From: Pyrenochaeta sp. MPI-SDFR-AT-0127
Lineage: Eukaryota > Ascomycota > Dothideomycetes > Pleosporales > Cucurbitariaceae
Length of the DNA: 64,000 nt
NCBI GenBank assembly: GCA_020747015.1
Contig: JAGTJM010000006.1
Location: forward strand, 930,001 to 994,000
Reading direction: 5' to 3'
Part shown: positions 22,745 to 33,937 of the stretch, piece by piece
Layout: every line of letters begins with the position of its first letter
How positions within the stretch are numbered: the first letter of the stretch is position 1
Translations under genes and position numbers: made by a program
Notes under the pieces: model-generated
Databases searched by the model: none
Told to the model about the DNA's origin: nothing
Seen by the model: the letters and a program-made list of their open reading frames with translations, nothing else

Positions 22745-24285
22745 TCACGTACTATATTTCCTTAGCGTAGTTATTCCTGCATCTACCCCTTCGTTATTGC
22801 CCGTCGTACTCGACTCATCATCTTGCAGTACCTTACGTTCATCGACCGGTCGTTCGGGAACAAGGAAGGTCGCGGCAAAGGTTGACGGGACTGTGATTGA
22901 GAACATCACAAACGCGATGATGAGGTTGATCATGGGCTTGATCTTGGCGGCTCCGATACCGAATGCAAGACATGAACCGATAGATTCGAATGAGCGCAAG
23001 AGACCAACGGCCAGAGTCAGGGTTTCAATGTCATCGAAGAATGCGCCAAGGATCCAGTATACAAACATGTAGTGGCTCTCGTTCATGAATCTAGTATAAT
23101 CAGTTGATGATAGACATATTGAGAGTGCTGCAACCTACCGAAAGAGCACATTCACAGCAAACCCACGCCCGAATCCTGGTCGGCTCCAATCAAGCGTGAC
23201 TTTTGGAACGGCTTCGCTGTAAAGCTTTTCGTTTGCCACCTGCCATCCAAAAAGCGCCAACATGAGTAATGCAAAGATGCTCCATGTAATTTTGGCAAGT
23301 GTTGGGCGGCTGAAGAATTTTGTGTCGTAGAGCCATCCCCAGAAGATGTTTGCAGCTGTTGCCGCAATTCCAGAAGTCAACGCTCCCAACGTCCTCGCAC
23401 GAACAGAGAAGTACTTAGTCAGATATATGCCCTGATACGTACTGTTCCAGTTGAAGCCAATCATCACAGGAATGAGGAGGAAAAAACGCCTATCACAGAG
23501 TAGATTCCACCATCTCTTGGCCTCTTTCATGACAGCTTTGTTCTTTGTCGGGTCAGGAACTTTTCGGCCATCGCTGTGAATAACTTTATGAGGTGGAGAA
23601 ATCAAGAGCGCAAGTGGGAGACCAAGGCATTGGAGCGCAATCAAGACGATGTAGGTCGTATACCCCACTTTACCTCTCTGTCCATCCTTGTAATTGAGAG
23701 AAAGCTGGATGGAAGATCCGATGAGTTGACCGAGTTCTCGGAGACCCAGCCAGATTCCAGTAAACTTTCCACGATTATGCACATCGGCGTAGCCCAAGGC
23801 AATGGCGCCTTCCGATGCCCACAATGCCGATGCAGCAATTCCGCAAGTCGCACCACCGAAAAGAACAAACCACTCGGTTCCGTATCGATTGTTTACATAT
23901 AGACTTGCCGAGTAAGGCGCATATCCGAGTGTGCCAAGAATGAGCACGTTTTTGAGCCCGAATTTGTTGGCGAGGATGGCAAAAAAGGAACAGCCAAAAA
24001 CCATGATTCCGAAAGTCAGTGAATTAGCACCATTCACCAGATATGGCTCTTGTTGACCACCCGCTCCAACATCTACACTTGATTAGTTTCGGTGATAAGA
24101 TTGCAGGTAGTGGTCTGAACTATACTGTTAAGCGCATTCCAGATTCCCGGTTGGGTGAACGATATCAATCCCACAATAATAACATTAAAGAGCGGGCTTC
24201 GATACCATCGCGTAAATCGCGACACGGTTTTTTCTGGAACATTTCCTGCGTGTTCAGCCTCCAGCTCGCGTTCCTTGGAGGACAT
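22745..24285 (-). CDS. UNC93/DUF895-like MFS transporter, copy A (479 aa, 3 exons)
   Basis: Exons are 24285-24126, 24072-23139 and 23090-22745, with introns of 53 and 48 nt. ATG at 24285 (MSSKERELEAEHAGN) is the first in frame; upstream codons lack a Met. Family features appear in order: RWYRSPLFNVIIVGLISF, GIWNALNN (across junction 1) with GAGGQQ, NSLTFGIMVFGC, a 12-helix pattern, TRAR-like YFSVRARTLGAL, and DWSRPGFGRGFAV before the last helices. In fungi this DUF895 group sits in plasma or internal membranes with unknown substrates. It is one of two such genes only 5 kb apart (copy B at 29181-30754) and forms the left edge of the monooxygenase cluster. Confidence 0.9.
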
Positions 24286-25107
24286 ATTTCGAAAGCCGAA
24301 GGTGTTATCCTTGACCAATCTGAATGTTGTAGTGCCAATCCATCTTATATGATCCCTTATGTCCCTGGGTGTCACACTATCCGATGATAAGCTCGGACAG
24401 CTTTGCTATTTGGACGCAGTAGGCAGATTATCCGAAGTGTTGGGAGGACGCGACTGGGTAGACCCACTTCAACTGCCGACACAGGCAAGGCGTGCATGTC
24501 GTTATACCGTCGTTTGATGAGCCAATTCCAAGCGAAAATGCTAGACAAGGGCTGCAATTATCCTAGCAATCGTACGAGCCTATCGTTCGAACAAAAAATA
24601 TTGCTAAGCATGATTAACTTACCTTAATCATTTTCGAAGAGCAAGACGTGCATGAGTCTAACAAAGTCTGCGATGATGAAAGATTATAGCGCCCCCGGAC
24701 CCCTAGCAACTTGCGCTAGAACAAGAACATCGACGACGTCCTAACTTGTTGGCTATTGAAAACTTGTTCTTGCAAGTTCGTCGATGGACTTGGTAAGATT
24801 ATGCTTGAATAGCTGGGCTACGATAACAGCGGCACCATGCGACCTGACTAGGTAGGTATGGAGCCAAGAATCATCTCTCGACTTCCATGCCAGAGCTGCA
24901 GAAAGCCGACAACCCTAGATGCTCATATATCAGCACTTGAAGGTATTCACGGTGCAGATATGCTTGATTAGCGGTGGATTCTGGGTATTCTTTCTTAGTC
25001 AGCGTCGTTAGGCGCGTCAATGGCGCCGTGTTCGGCTGGAAGTACACCATACCATCATAAACACGATTAATCATAATACCAGTCAACTTCCAATATTCAT
25101 TTAGCCT
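24286..25107. other. Intergenic region between UNC93-like gene and FMN monooxygenase
   Basis: About 820 bp containing the promoter of the transporter on the left and the 3' end of the monooxygenase on the right. Frames at 24372-24627 and 24871-25086 have no conserved content. Confidence 0.5.
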
Positions 25108-26886
25108 CTACTCAGGGATAATGTGGTCTTTAGCATCAACTCCAGCCTTCCAGCGATACTTAGATGCGACGTGTTCTTCTAAAGGTCCCTTTTGTCCTTT
25201 TTTTGCGTAAAAATTCTCACGATACGTCCCGCCTGGAACGGGATAGTCATCCCAGAACAAGCCTCGTGACTTCAATTCTGGTAACAATAGCTCGATCATA
25301 TCCTTGAATGACTGTGGGAACAGCGCGTAGGCCTGGAGATAGTTTTAGCGGTCGTTCGTGATATTTCCAGGACAAAGCTTACAATATTGAACCCATCGAC
25401 ATCCGCTTCATCTATCCATGTCTGGAATCCATCCGCCACCTGCCTTGGAGTCCCGACAAAGATTGGGCCATTTCCACCGATGGAAACATGTTCAGCAACT
25501 GTGTGTTTCGTCCACTTCGATGTTCCAGGTGAAAACCGAGCGTATCCCTCTACAGTAGACCGAACAGCGTTACTATCCACCTGTCGGAGCTCTTCATCAT
25601 CACCATAATTTGCCAGGTTAATACCAGTCCATCCACAAAACAAGGCCAAAGCTCCTTCAAGCGAAGCATATCTTCGGTATTCTGCCAATTTGGCCTGAGC
25701 CTCTTCTTCTGTACGTCCGATGATGGGGGTAACGAGTGCAAGAACCTTGATATTCTTCCCGTTTCTTCCAAATTGCGAGGCTGCCACCTCCCTAATTTCT
25801 GCGATATTCTTCGCACAAACAGCTGGTGCATGTGCGGATACGAATATTGCCTCAGCATTCTCAGCTGCGAATAGCTTCCCTGCTTTTGAAGTCCCAGCCT
25901 GGAGTACCAATGGTGTCCTCTGTGGGCTTGGCTGACAGATGTGAGGTCCAGGAACTTTGAAATATCTACCAATGTGGTTGATCTCTCGAACTCGATCTGG
26001 TACCGTATACACACCCTTCTCACGGTCTAGTACAACTGCATCATCTCTCCAAGAGGATTCTAGAAGCTTGTACACCACTTTCACATACTCTTCAGCTTGA
26101 GCATATCGCTCATCATGCTATTTCATGTTAGCCCCGTCTAGATCTGAGCTATGGAATTCGTACTGCTAGCTGCTCTTTCATACCCATGTTCTGGGCTGCG
26201 CTATTAAGATAGCTTGTCACAATCTTTAGATGTTAATGAGAACACAAACACACCTTGCATCAGTGACCTACATTCCACCCAAGCCTGAAAGTGTGTCAGA
26301 TTCAGTCAAAGCAATGAGTCACAGTTTCTTACCTCCCATTCGATAAATGATCAACTGTCGACAACCTGCGAGCCAGATGATACGGCTGCTCGTATGTGGT
26401 GGATACAGTGACACCAAAGCCAATACTTTTAGTTACCGCAGCCATTGCGGAGACGACTGCCAATGGTTCGTTCACTGGCCATTGTGCGCCAGATATTTTT
26501 GCGGCGTCCAGATTCCCTTTGTATACATCATAGCCTCCAAGTACATCAGCAACAAAGATTCCATGAATTTTGGCTCCCTCGAGAAGCTTCGCAAGCTCAA
26601 CCCAGTGTTCGACATTGTTAAATTCGTGTGAGTGATCATCAGGGTGTCTCCATAACCCTGGCGACTGGTGGCCACTACCTGTTAACACCTCAATTATCAG
26701 TGTACGTTGAAACAAGCGGCGTTAAGACTTAAACCCGACCTTGCGTTGTCTGATGCTTAGCTGCTTACGTGAAATTGACTTACACATTTCAACAAACGCA
26801 TTGATGATTAGTTTTTTTCCTGACCCTTTTTGACCATTTCTTGGAGCTTGCGCGGCGTGATCGCCTTGTCTCTTCCTCTTTACCAT
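25108..26886 (-). CDS. FMN-dependent monooxygenase, NtaA/SnaA/DszA family, copy A (493 aa, 6 exons)
   Basis: Exons are 26886-26784, 26678-26333, 26284-26272 (13 nt), 26223-26164, 26117-25383 and 25332-25108; introns are 105, 48, 48, 46 and 50 nt. An in-frame TGA two codons upstream fixes the ATG. Junctions restore KKLIINAFVEMCSGHQSPGLW, LSNGRLGWNIVTSYLNSAA and MKEQLAHDERYAQAEEY, all hallmarks of nitrilotriacetate-monooxygenase-like luciferase-fold enzymes. RTPLVLQAGTSKAG and AEAIFVSAH are family signatures. These enzymes use FMNH2 supplied by a separate reductase to oxidise small N- or S-compounds; no reductase gene is visible in the window. It faces the enoyl reductase across 528 bp. The closest relative in the window is copy B at 36626-38268. 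Confidence 0.9.
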
Positions 26887-27414
26887 TATTCAAGAGTTCT
26901 GAGGGTTGAGTGTATGCAGACCGATGTCGCTCAAGGGATTGGTGTTGCTCTTCGGTGCTGCTCTTCGGTGCTGATGGTGTGCTTACAGCGGCTATATACG
27001 CAATCGCTTATCATATGACTAGAACATAACAATTCACGGATGATGCTCGCCTACATATCGTGCTGCCGTTCCCCTCCGATATAGGCCCATTTTACACACC
27101 CATGTTGCAACTAACTCTGCCATTCCTTTCTCGCCATCCCCACTCCCACGCCATCTTACTCCGCAATGCCGACAGATTGGTGTCTGCAGGGGGCTTGATC
27201 CTTGTACTGCATTTATGCGCACCTACGGGAGCATCATCATATCGGAGAACCAATGTGCAATTTCGGAATACCTTTTTATGGTAAAACGGCGATAGAGAGG
27301 CCTTGTGTATGTCATCATACCATACGCAATCTCAACATTTCTTGATACACTGCCGTTTTCTATATCGACTCTCAACCAACCGAGCCGCCTAGAAGGACAA
27401 CTTGACACCACATC
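26887..27414. promoter_or_regulatory. Divergent promoter: FMN monooxygenase A / enoyl reductase
   Basis: 528 bp separate two outward-facing starts (26886 minus, 27415 plus). There is no gene inside: the overlapping short frames carry no motif. It includes a short tandem GGTGCTCTTCGGTGCTG-type duplication near 26,940-26,970. Co-regulation of the two genes is inferred only from arrangement. Confidence 0.5.
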
Positions 27415-28857
27415 ATGGCATCATGGAAGTTGAGAACCAGAAGTGCAGCCATGTCACCTTCAGGCGCAAATAAAAGTGGCAAAAGAAGAAAACTCGAATT
27501 GCAAGTCGACTTCCAACGGAGCACGAAAGGCATATTACTTCCAAAGAGCCAGTCAGCATTATTATTACATGCCACCCGACAGCCATACGGACTGTCGACG
27601 GGTCATGAGATACCAGTAGTGCAGCATGACCACGAAGTTCTCGTAAAGGTGAATGCTGCCGGGCTGAATCCAATTGATTGGAAAGCCCCGTGAGTCACTC
27701 TTCTTTCCCACATCACTCAATTGTCCTTCCTCGCCACTTCTCGTTAGGCGACATACGCATACTCACACATAAGCAGTGACTATAATTTCGGCATACCGAC
27801 TCTGCCTTATGTATCTGGGCGGGAGTTGGTCGGCACTATTGTCAAGGCGACCGCTTCACCCCACCCCCGCATACGTGAAGGTGACATTGTCATCGTTCCA
27901 TCCACCGACTACCGTGACCTTCGTAAAGCCGCGTTTCAAGAATATACCATCGCATCTTCATTCAACACTATTCGATTACCTCGGCATATCTCCATCAAAT
28001 CAGGGAGCATACTGGGCGTAGCCTTCGTTTCGGCTGTGCTAGCATTAGGAATATGCATGGGTATCAACTTTGAGGGTATTCAGAATGGGCCTAACCTTTT
28101 GGATACCGTAAGAAACATAAAATCTGAGGATCTCCCGCAGGACATTCGCCAGGAATGCCTTCAAGGGATCGGAAAGCGAGAACGTGCAAAATCTGGCGAC
28201 TGGCTCATTATCTGGGGCGGCAGTTCGACATGTGCACATGTTGCAAAGCAGATTGCAAGACTCGCGGGATTAAGGATCATATCGGTGGTCGACAGCGCAA
28301 AACATGGCTTGCGGTTGTCTTCACATATGGCCATTCGCCCCGACCTACTTGTCGACTCTCATAGTCCAGAAAGAGCAATTGATATTATTAGGGCGGCAAC
28401 GGGTGACCGGGCGCGTTTTGGTTTCGATACGCAAGGAAAAGACACTGCGAGCCATCTTCTTAAATCACTAGCCACTTCTTCTCTGGTGCATTCCTCGATA
28501 TCTGAAAGCAAAAACTTGTTTCGGGGTAGGGACTCAAAAATCTTAACACCACCAACAACGCCTTCAGAAGGTTCGACAGGGGTTCACAAGTCTCATCTTG
28601 TGGGACTTACAGGGCTACCTAAAGCCGATGTTCCGGAAGGATTGTCACTGCACAGTGTCCCCATTAAGCTCTTTCATGAGGTTCCTGAAATTGGAGAAGC
28701 ACTTAGTGCATGGTGCGAGCGTTTATTGGTGAAAGGACTTTTGGTTCCACCAGACGTCGTAGGAACAGTAGATGGACTGGAGGGTATTAATGATGGTCTT
28801 GATAGGATGCGGAATAGGGAAGTTAGTGGTGGTCGTTTGGTTGCTGTGTTGCCATGA
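27415..28857 (+). CDS. Medium-chain reductase, LovC/ToxD-like enoyl reductase type (451 aa, 2 exons)
   Basis: Exons are 27415-27689 and 27777-28857 with an 87-nt intron; the junction gives NPIDWKAPDYNFGIPTLP. Residues 1-30 are a Ser/Lys-rich lead. Then come the GroES-like part (HEVLVKVNAAGLNPIDWK, GRELVGTIVKA) and the NADPH-binding Rossmann part with GGSSTCAHVAKQIARLAG, the version seen in trans-acting enoyl reductases of polyketide clusters and in ToxD. No catalytic zinc ligands are visible, as expected for this group. It is longer than the usual 350-370 residues because of the N-terminal lead and an insert around residues 345-370 (PPTTPSEG). Likely an NADPH-dependent C=C reductase in the cluster. 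Confidence 0.85.
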
Positions 28858-29180
28858 GTAGACTTGGGAAGTTCGAAGCTGAATGTTCGTAAACCTTTCA
28901 AGGATTGGTCAAGGCAATTCAGTATCATTTGAAGCACTATATGCTACGACGATGCACCGAAACTGTCTCTTCTAGTACAGCGTTAAACATCGAGGATTAT
29001 TAGCTGTAACATCTCATAGAGCTCGCACCATAATTCTGTGTATCGCAGGATTGATTGTGGTTATAGTGAACCTGTACTGCTCTCCTCTTAAGCTTGATTG
29101 ATCTATAGCTATGGCTGCAATCTACAATACTATATGTTTATTGAAATTGCTAAATCTCTGGGTATGTGTCATATTCGGGC
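28858..29180. other. Convergent intergenic region
   Basis: 323 bp of 3' flank shared by the enoyl reductase and UNC93-like copy B. No features seen. Confidence 0.5.
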
Positions 29181-30754
29181 TCAGCCCACAATTGCCTTGT
29201 CTTGGACGTTATCGATATCGACCTTGATCGGCGGCGTCACAACTCCACTATCGGTCTGCTCGATCGCTGCTTTCCTATCTCCACCAAATTCTTTGAGCAC
29301 CAACCACGCAGGGTAGATTGCAACAGCCCAAAGGGCAAAATTCCAATACACTGCGCCAACTTCCGCAAACAGTGTGACAGACGTGATACCGTAGCTGATC
29401 GCCTGCCACGCGGATTCTGAGCCTCTCAACAATGCTGCATATCTAATGACTTCTGGCTCGCTTGTTGCAAGGTTGGAAATAAAGAAATACAGGAAGAGGT
29501 AGTTCATCTGAAAACCGGCAGTTAGGAAGATAAATACAGCGAAGGCACGACCAAAGCCAGGGGAAGCCCAGTCATATGTCGGCTGGGAGCGGCGAAATTC
29601 GCTAACGAGGACTGTGGCCCAGAGCCACCAAGCACCTTGTAGGATGACGATAGTCCAGAATGTTGTACGAGCACGAACTTTAAGGGTGATGCTTGTTCGG
29701 TCGAGGTATGCGCCCAATATGTTGCCGCAAGTTACAGCGATGATTCCAGAGAGAAAAGAGCCTAAAGCACGGGCGCGAACAGAGAACCACACTAGAAGGA
29801 AGTATATTAGCGCGCGATTCACAGTCAAGGAAGGCGAAACTTGCAAGCAAGATAAGTAAAGAAGACAGCTTCGGCGAAGACAGCTTGGCCAATCCAAAGG
29901 AGAATAAGAAGAAATCTCTTGGTAAAGAACAGCTTCGTGGTCGCTTTGATTTCGAACCATGGATTGTCAAGGATCGCCAGCTGCACTTTCTTCCCATCCT
30001 TCCGTTGAACTTTGCCGGGGCTGTTGAGGAACCATCCAACCACAGGTCCAACACACTGGAGTGCGATGAAGACAAGATACACCGTGTATGTTACTTTTCC
30101 AGCCTGATCTCGGTCTGCATTTAGACCTAAGTTAATGGCTCCGCCCAGGATCTGTCCAGCTAAGCGGAATGTAAGCCAGTAACCCAATGCTTTGCCCTTG
30201 TTCCATGGTTCAGGGTATGCGATAGCAATTGCTGCTTCGGCCATCCAGAAGACGCCTGCCGATATGCCGCAAAGAGATGCACCAAGGTATATGAACCATT
30301 CAGTCCCAAATCTATTGTTGGTATATAGTGCAGCTGCGAAAGGTGCGTAGCCGATGCTGCAGTCCAGTCAGCAATTGCATCACATTGGGAAGCGACGGCT
30401 GCACTGACGTTCCGAAGATCAATGCACCCTTGATTCCAATGTAATGCACAATCGCACTGCTAAAATAGCAGCTGACAACCATAAGACAGAAGGTTAGCGC
30501 GTTGCCGGCGTTGACCAAGTGAGGCGACTGAGCTCCTCCGGCGCCCAGGCTGTTCATCGCACCCCATATACCTGGAGCACTAAAGTTGCAAAGACCTAGA
30601 ACAGTCATATTGAAGAGCGTTGAGCGGTACCATTTCACTAGATATGTCAGCAATGTGAGTGGAAAGACTCTTCGAAACACTTGGTTATACCTGGATAGTC
30701 GCGCTTCTCACCACGGTCACTGTCAGACTCCAAAGAATTATCCTGTTCAGCCAT
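29181..30754 (-). CDS. UNC93/DUF895-like MFS transporter, copy B (471 aa, 4 exons, one GC-AG intron)
   Basis: Exons are 30754-30691, 30637-30409, 30356-29845 and 29791-29181; introns are 53, 52 and 53 nt. The start is MAEQDNSLESDSDRGEKR, then VKWYRSTLFNMTVLGLCNFS and GIWGAMNSLGAGG. IFGTIGYAPFAAALYTNNR spans junction 2. The third intron must begin GCAAGT rather than GT: this alone restores TYLALWFSVRARALGSF, which aligns without a gap to IYLTKYFSVRARTLGAL in copy A. DWASPGFGRAFAVF precedes the final helices. Twelve membrane helices are expected; substrate unknown. It sits in the middle of the monooxygenase cluster, tail to tail with the enoyl reductase. Confidence 0.9.
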
Positions 30755-31476
30755 AATGTTGTCTTTGAATGAATGTGTTCTTTACGTTAAGCCAGACATT
30801 GATGGAAGAGGAGGACTTCGAGATATTCAAATACAATCTGCACTCTTCATGGACACGAGTCATGCCCTCAAATGTCTGTGAATATTGACGGGTAGTCCTC
30901 TACTCCGATAACGTCAAATAATCAAAAACTCACATGTATCCGCTCGGGCAGCATATCTGCCGCAACCTTGCTCTCAGAGCCATGATCCTTGACGGAAACT
31001 AGTTCCGTTATTCGGATGTTACCATTGATCCATTCTAGACTTCTCCATACGAGTCAATTGCCATCCGAACAGCCTTTCAAGAGCGCTGCGGGCTTTTTTC
31101 GGCTCCTTTTGCAGGTCGGCACTTTGATGGGGTAGCACGTCATCTTCCTAGCACTTGACGAGGCCTACACGCTATACCACGGGTGGAGGAACGCGCACGA
31201 AGAACAGCAAGTCGAGCGATCAAATCTTGGGCCAGAAAATATTGACGATATAGATAGGGAAATGTCGTGATATCGGATAGGGAAAATTCAGCCTGTTACA
31301 CGCAGCGATAGCAAGGTAATTGGTAGTTGTATGCGCTACGATCTCGCTATTATCGCGTTGTAACATGCACGTAGTAGACTTGGTCTAGAACGTATTTGCA
31401 CTTGAGAGTTCCAAATCTGAGTCATGTCATTCGAGTGAAACCATGCGATATGCAAAGAACGAAGTCAAGAGCTTTC
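30755..31476. other. Intergenic region upstream of UNC93-like copy B
   Basis: About 720 bp. It should hold the promoter of copy B on the left and the 3' flank of the FAD monooxygenase on the right. No ORF over 60 codons and no repeat noticed. Confidence 0.55.
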
Positions 31477-33496
31477 TCAAGTCGTCTTCTTCCGGGCGCC
31501 CGGCGTGTCCCACCAACTCTCGTGAAGGTCTTTGAGGTCTACTTCTTCTCCAGGCGCACGTAAATACGAAGTCAAGTCAGTGCCATCCTCCGTCTCAGCC
31601 TGGGTATAGCCGTTGCCAAAATACGCAAACCGATTCACCTTGCTCTCACATTCATATTCCCAGTCTTCCCATCGCGGGTCACGCCTGACAATAGTTATGT
31701 GTGCTGCGGACCCAGGCCACAGCCCATGAATTCGTTGACCAGGCACACCACCATTGTTCCACGACGAACAATTGTCTGTTAGTACCGTGGTAGGGAAAAA
31801 GGCGTCGCAGTAATCGATGAAATCATCCGTTGCTCCTTTCAATGGCGCGATAGACTTGATCCCCTGTGAGGAGGCCTTCCGGAACACTTTTGCGAAGTAT
31901 GTGAGTGCGGTCTCTACAGCTTGAGGCACTGTGCCTGATGGACCGGTGGCATGAGGGCCAGCTAAGAAAAATAAGTTTGGAAAGCCTGGAGTAGCCATGC
32001 CCATGTATGTGTACGGGAAACCCCATTTGCCTCCGGGTTTCCAGGCCGTGCTCAGGTCGACGCCTCGCGCCTGGATAGAAAAGGGTGGAACAAGGTTGGT
32101 GTTTGCACCAGTAGCACAGAATATAGCATCAACGTCGTATCTTTTCCCGTCGACTGTCTCAATACCAGTCGTAGTAAAACGCTTAATAGGCGTCTTGACC
32201 AATTCAACGTTATCCTCAGTGAGTGACTCAAGATAACCTGGGCCAGGGGTTAGGCGTCGGCAATGAGGTGCAAAGTCTGGAATCAGACCTTCAAGAAGCT
32301 CCGGCTTTTTCGCTGCCCGCTTCTTCATGACTTCTACAAATAGCTCACGTATACCCTCATTCTCTGTAGAATCCCGAACCATAGCCCTGAACCGCCTCCA
32401 ATACTTGTCCTCAAGTTCTTTACGAAAGGCAAGATAGGTTTTGGGATCCTCGAATGATTTCAGCTGTTCACCAGAATATGGTTGGGGCTCAAAAGTTCGC
32501 TCGTCGCCGGCCCAAGAAGTGGCGATCCAGGTTGGGTTTCGCACAAAGTGAGTTACGTGCTTTGAGACGAGCTGCAAGTTGGGAACAACTTGGATACCAC
32601 TGGCTCCATTCCCAATTACCGCCACTTTCTTATCTTCTGGGTCGAAAGAAGGGTCCCAATTAGATGTGTGTCTTGTGAACCCTTTGTACTCATCAAGTCC
32701 TGGGTATTCAGGTAGTTTCCATGCGTTGAATCGTCCAATTGCGGTAATGACGAAATTGAAACTTTCGACCGTAGTTTTGCTGTTTTCAAGATCATGGACC
32801 TTCAACTGCCACTGCGAACGCGCATCATCCCACTTAGCTTCATTCACCCTGTGTCGCAGTTTGACATATTGATACACGTTGTGCTTCTTGGCTCTCGATT
32901 GCCAATAGTCACGGATCTCAGATCCCTTGGCAAAGATCTCTGACCATTGAGTATTTGGTGAAAAGGTACTCTGGTATACATGGGCTGGTATGTCGCAGCG
33001 TACACCTGGGTATATGTTTTCGAGCCATGTACCACTCTGTATTCTAGTAAGAATTTTCTGTTGTAAAAGCTGCGAAGAAACATACCACATCAGGATTCTT
33101 CTCGAATATGGTCAGCTTGATGCCAGGAACTTTTGCTGGGAGAAGAATTCCCGCAGTTATTCCAGCGAGTCCAGCCCCTATAACGGCAACCTTGAGCTCC
33201 CGCACATGGTCAATACAATGACTTGAGTCGAGTTTTAGCTTTGATACGGGGTAGTCGATTGGTAATGGAGGACGACTATTGACCTGCTTTGTCTTCTTTG
33301 CAGGCACGAGATGGTCGCTAAATTGTGCGATGCGTCGTGTCGATGTTGGTGTCTGAGCGTTAGCTGTTGTCTGATCGACAGCAGGAATAACTGGTTTCGT
33401 AGGTGCAGCCATGACCCCTCTTTTAGCTAGGGTTAGGTCGTTTTCAAGTTCACTTACGAGTGGGCGGGATGGTTGATAGTGCTTGTTTTTACACAT
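31477..33496 (-). CDS. Baeyer-Villiger-type FAD monooxygenase (656 aa, 2 exons)
   Basis: Exons are 33496-33086 and 33036-31477 (49-nt intron, phase 0; junction NPDV|SGTWLENIYPG). FAD-binding VAVIGAGLAG has its GxGxxG at residues 107-112, the NADPH-binding AVIGNGASG is at 276-284, and YKGFTRHTSNW at 254-264 fits the Baeyer-Villiger signature FxGxxxHxxxW with Tyr for Phe. YPGVRCDIPAH is also standard. The enzyme should insert oxygen next to a ketone or oxidise a heteroatom. Length is normal for class I fungal enzymes with an N-terminal extension. Met29 (33412, MAAPTKPV) is an alternative start, because the DNA before it looks untranslated. It faces the Liz1-type transporter across 441 bp. Confidence 0.9.
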
Positions 33497-33937
33497 CCAT
33501 GACTTCTTGCGCTCGGGACTTTTTAAGTTCTGGAAATTATACGAAGTAGCTTTTCACGTGTAGCCACAATCGAACAAGTCCCCATCACATTCGTTATCGT
33601 TCCGCTATCGGTTTCGGTGTTCCGAAACCAAAGCCAAGGATCAATGTAATCACGTCTTCACCCCACCCATTGACGGTATGCGCCATGTGGCAATAAGTCT
33701 GACTGTCGTGCTCGCTACCCTGCAACAGCTCAGGCAGTTCGAAGCCGGGTGCAGAAATTAGAACACATGGGGCTAGGTACCGCCGGCAAGCCACAACATC
33801 CCAGAACAAGAAGAATTTCCCAGGCATGGCTAAGCTGGGTTTTGTTATCACAGTTGGGCCATACATAAAGGTTCATTGAGATCCTTCTGTAAGAGTAGCA
33901 GCCAGAAGTCTAAGCTTGTTAAATCATTGCTGCCTAT
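33497..33937. promoter_or_regulatory. Divergent promoter: FAD monooxygenase / Liz1-type transporter
   Basis: 441 bp between outward-facing starts. A palindromic CACGTG (33555-33560) lies near the monooxygenase side and could bind a bHLH regulator; this is inference. A 90-codon minus-strand frame inside (33594-33866) has no recognisable domain. Confidence 0.5.

Noticed and set aside
33422..33459. Intron-like GTAAGT..CTAAC..AAAAG in the FAD monooxygenase 5' end
   Set aside because: It would be only 38 nt, shorter than any other intron in the window, so the frame was kept unspliced while noting Met29 as an alternative start.
33594..33866. 90-codon minus-strand ORF in the divergent promoter
   Set aside because: No domain, and its place between two well-supported start codons is better explained as regulatory DNA.
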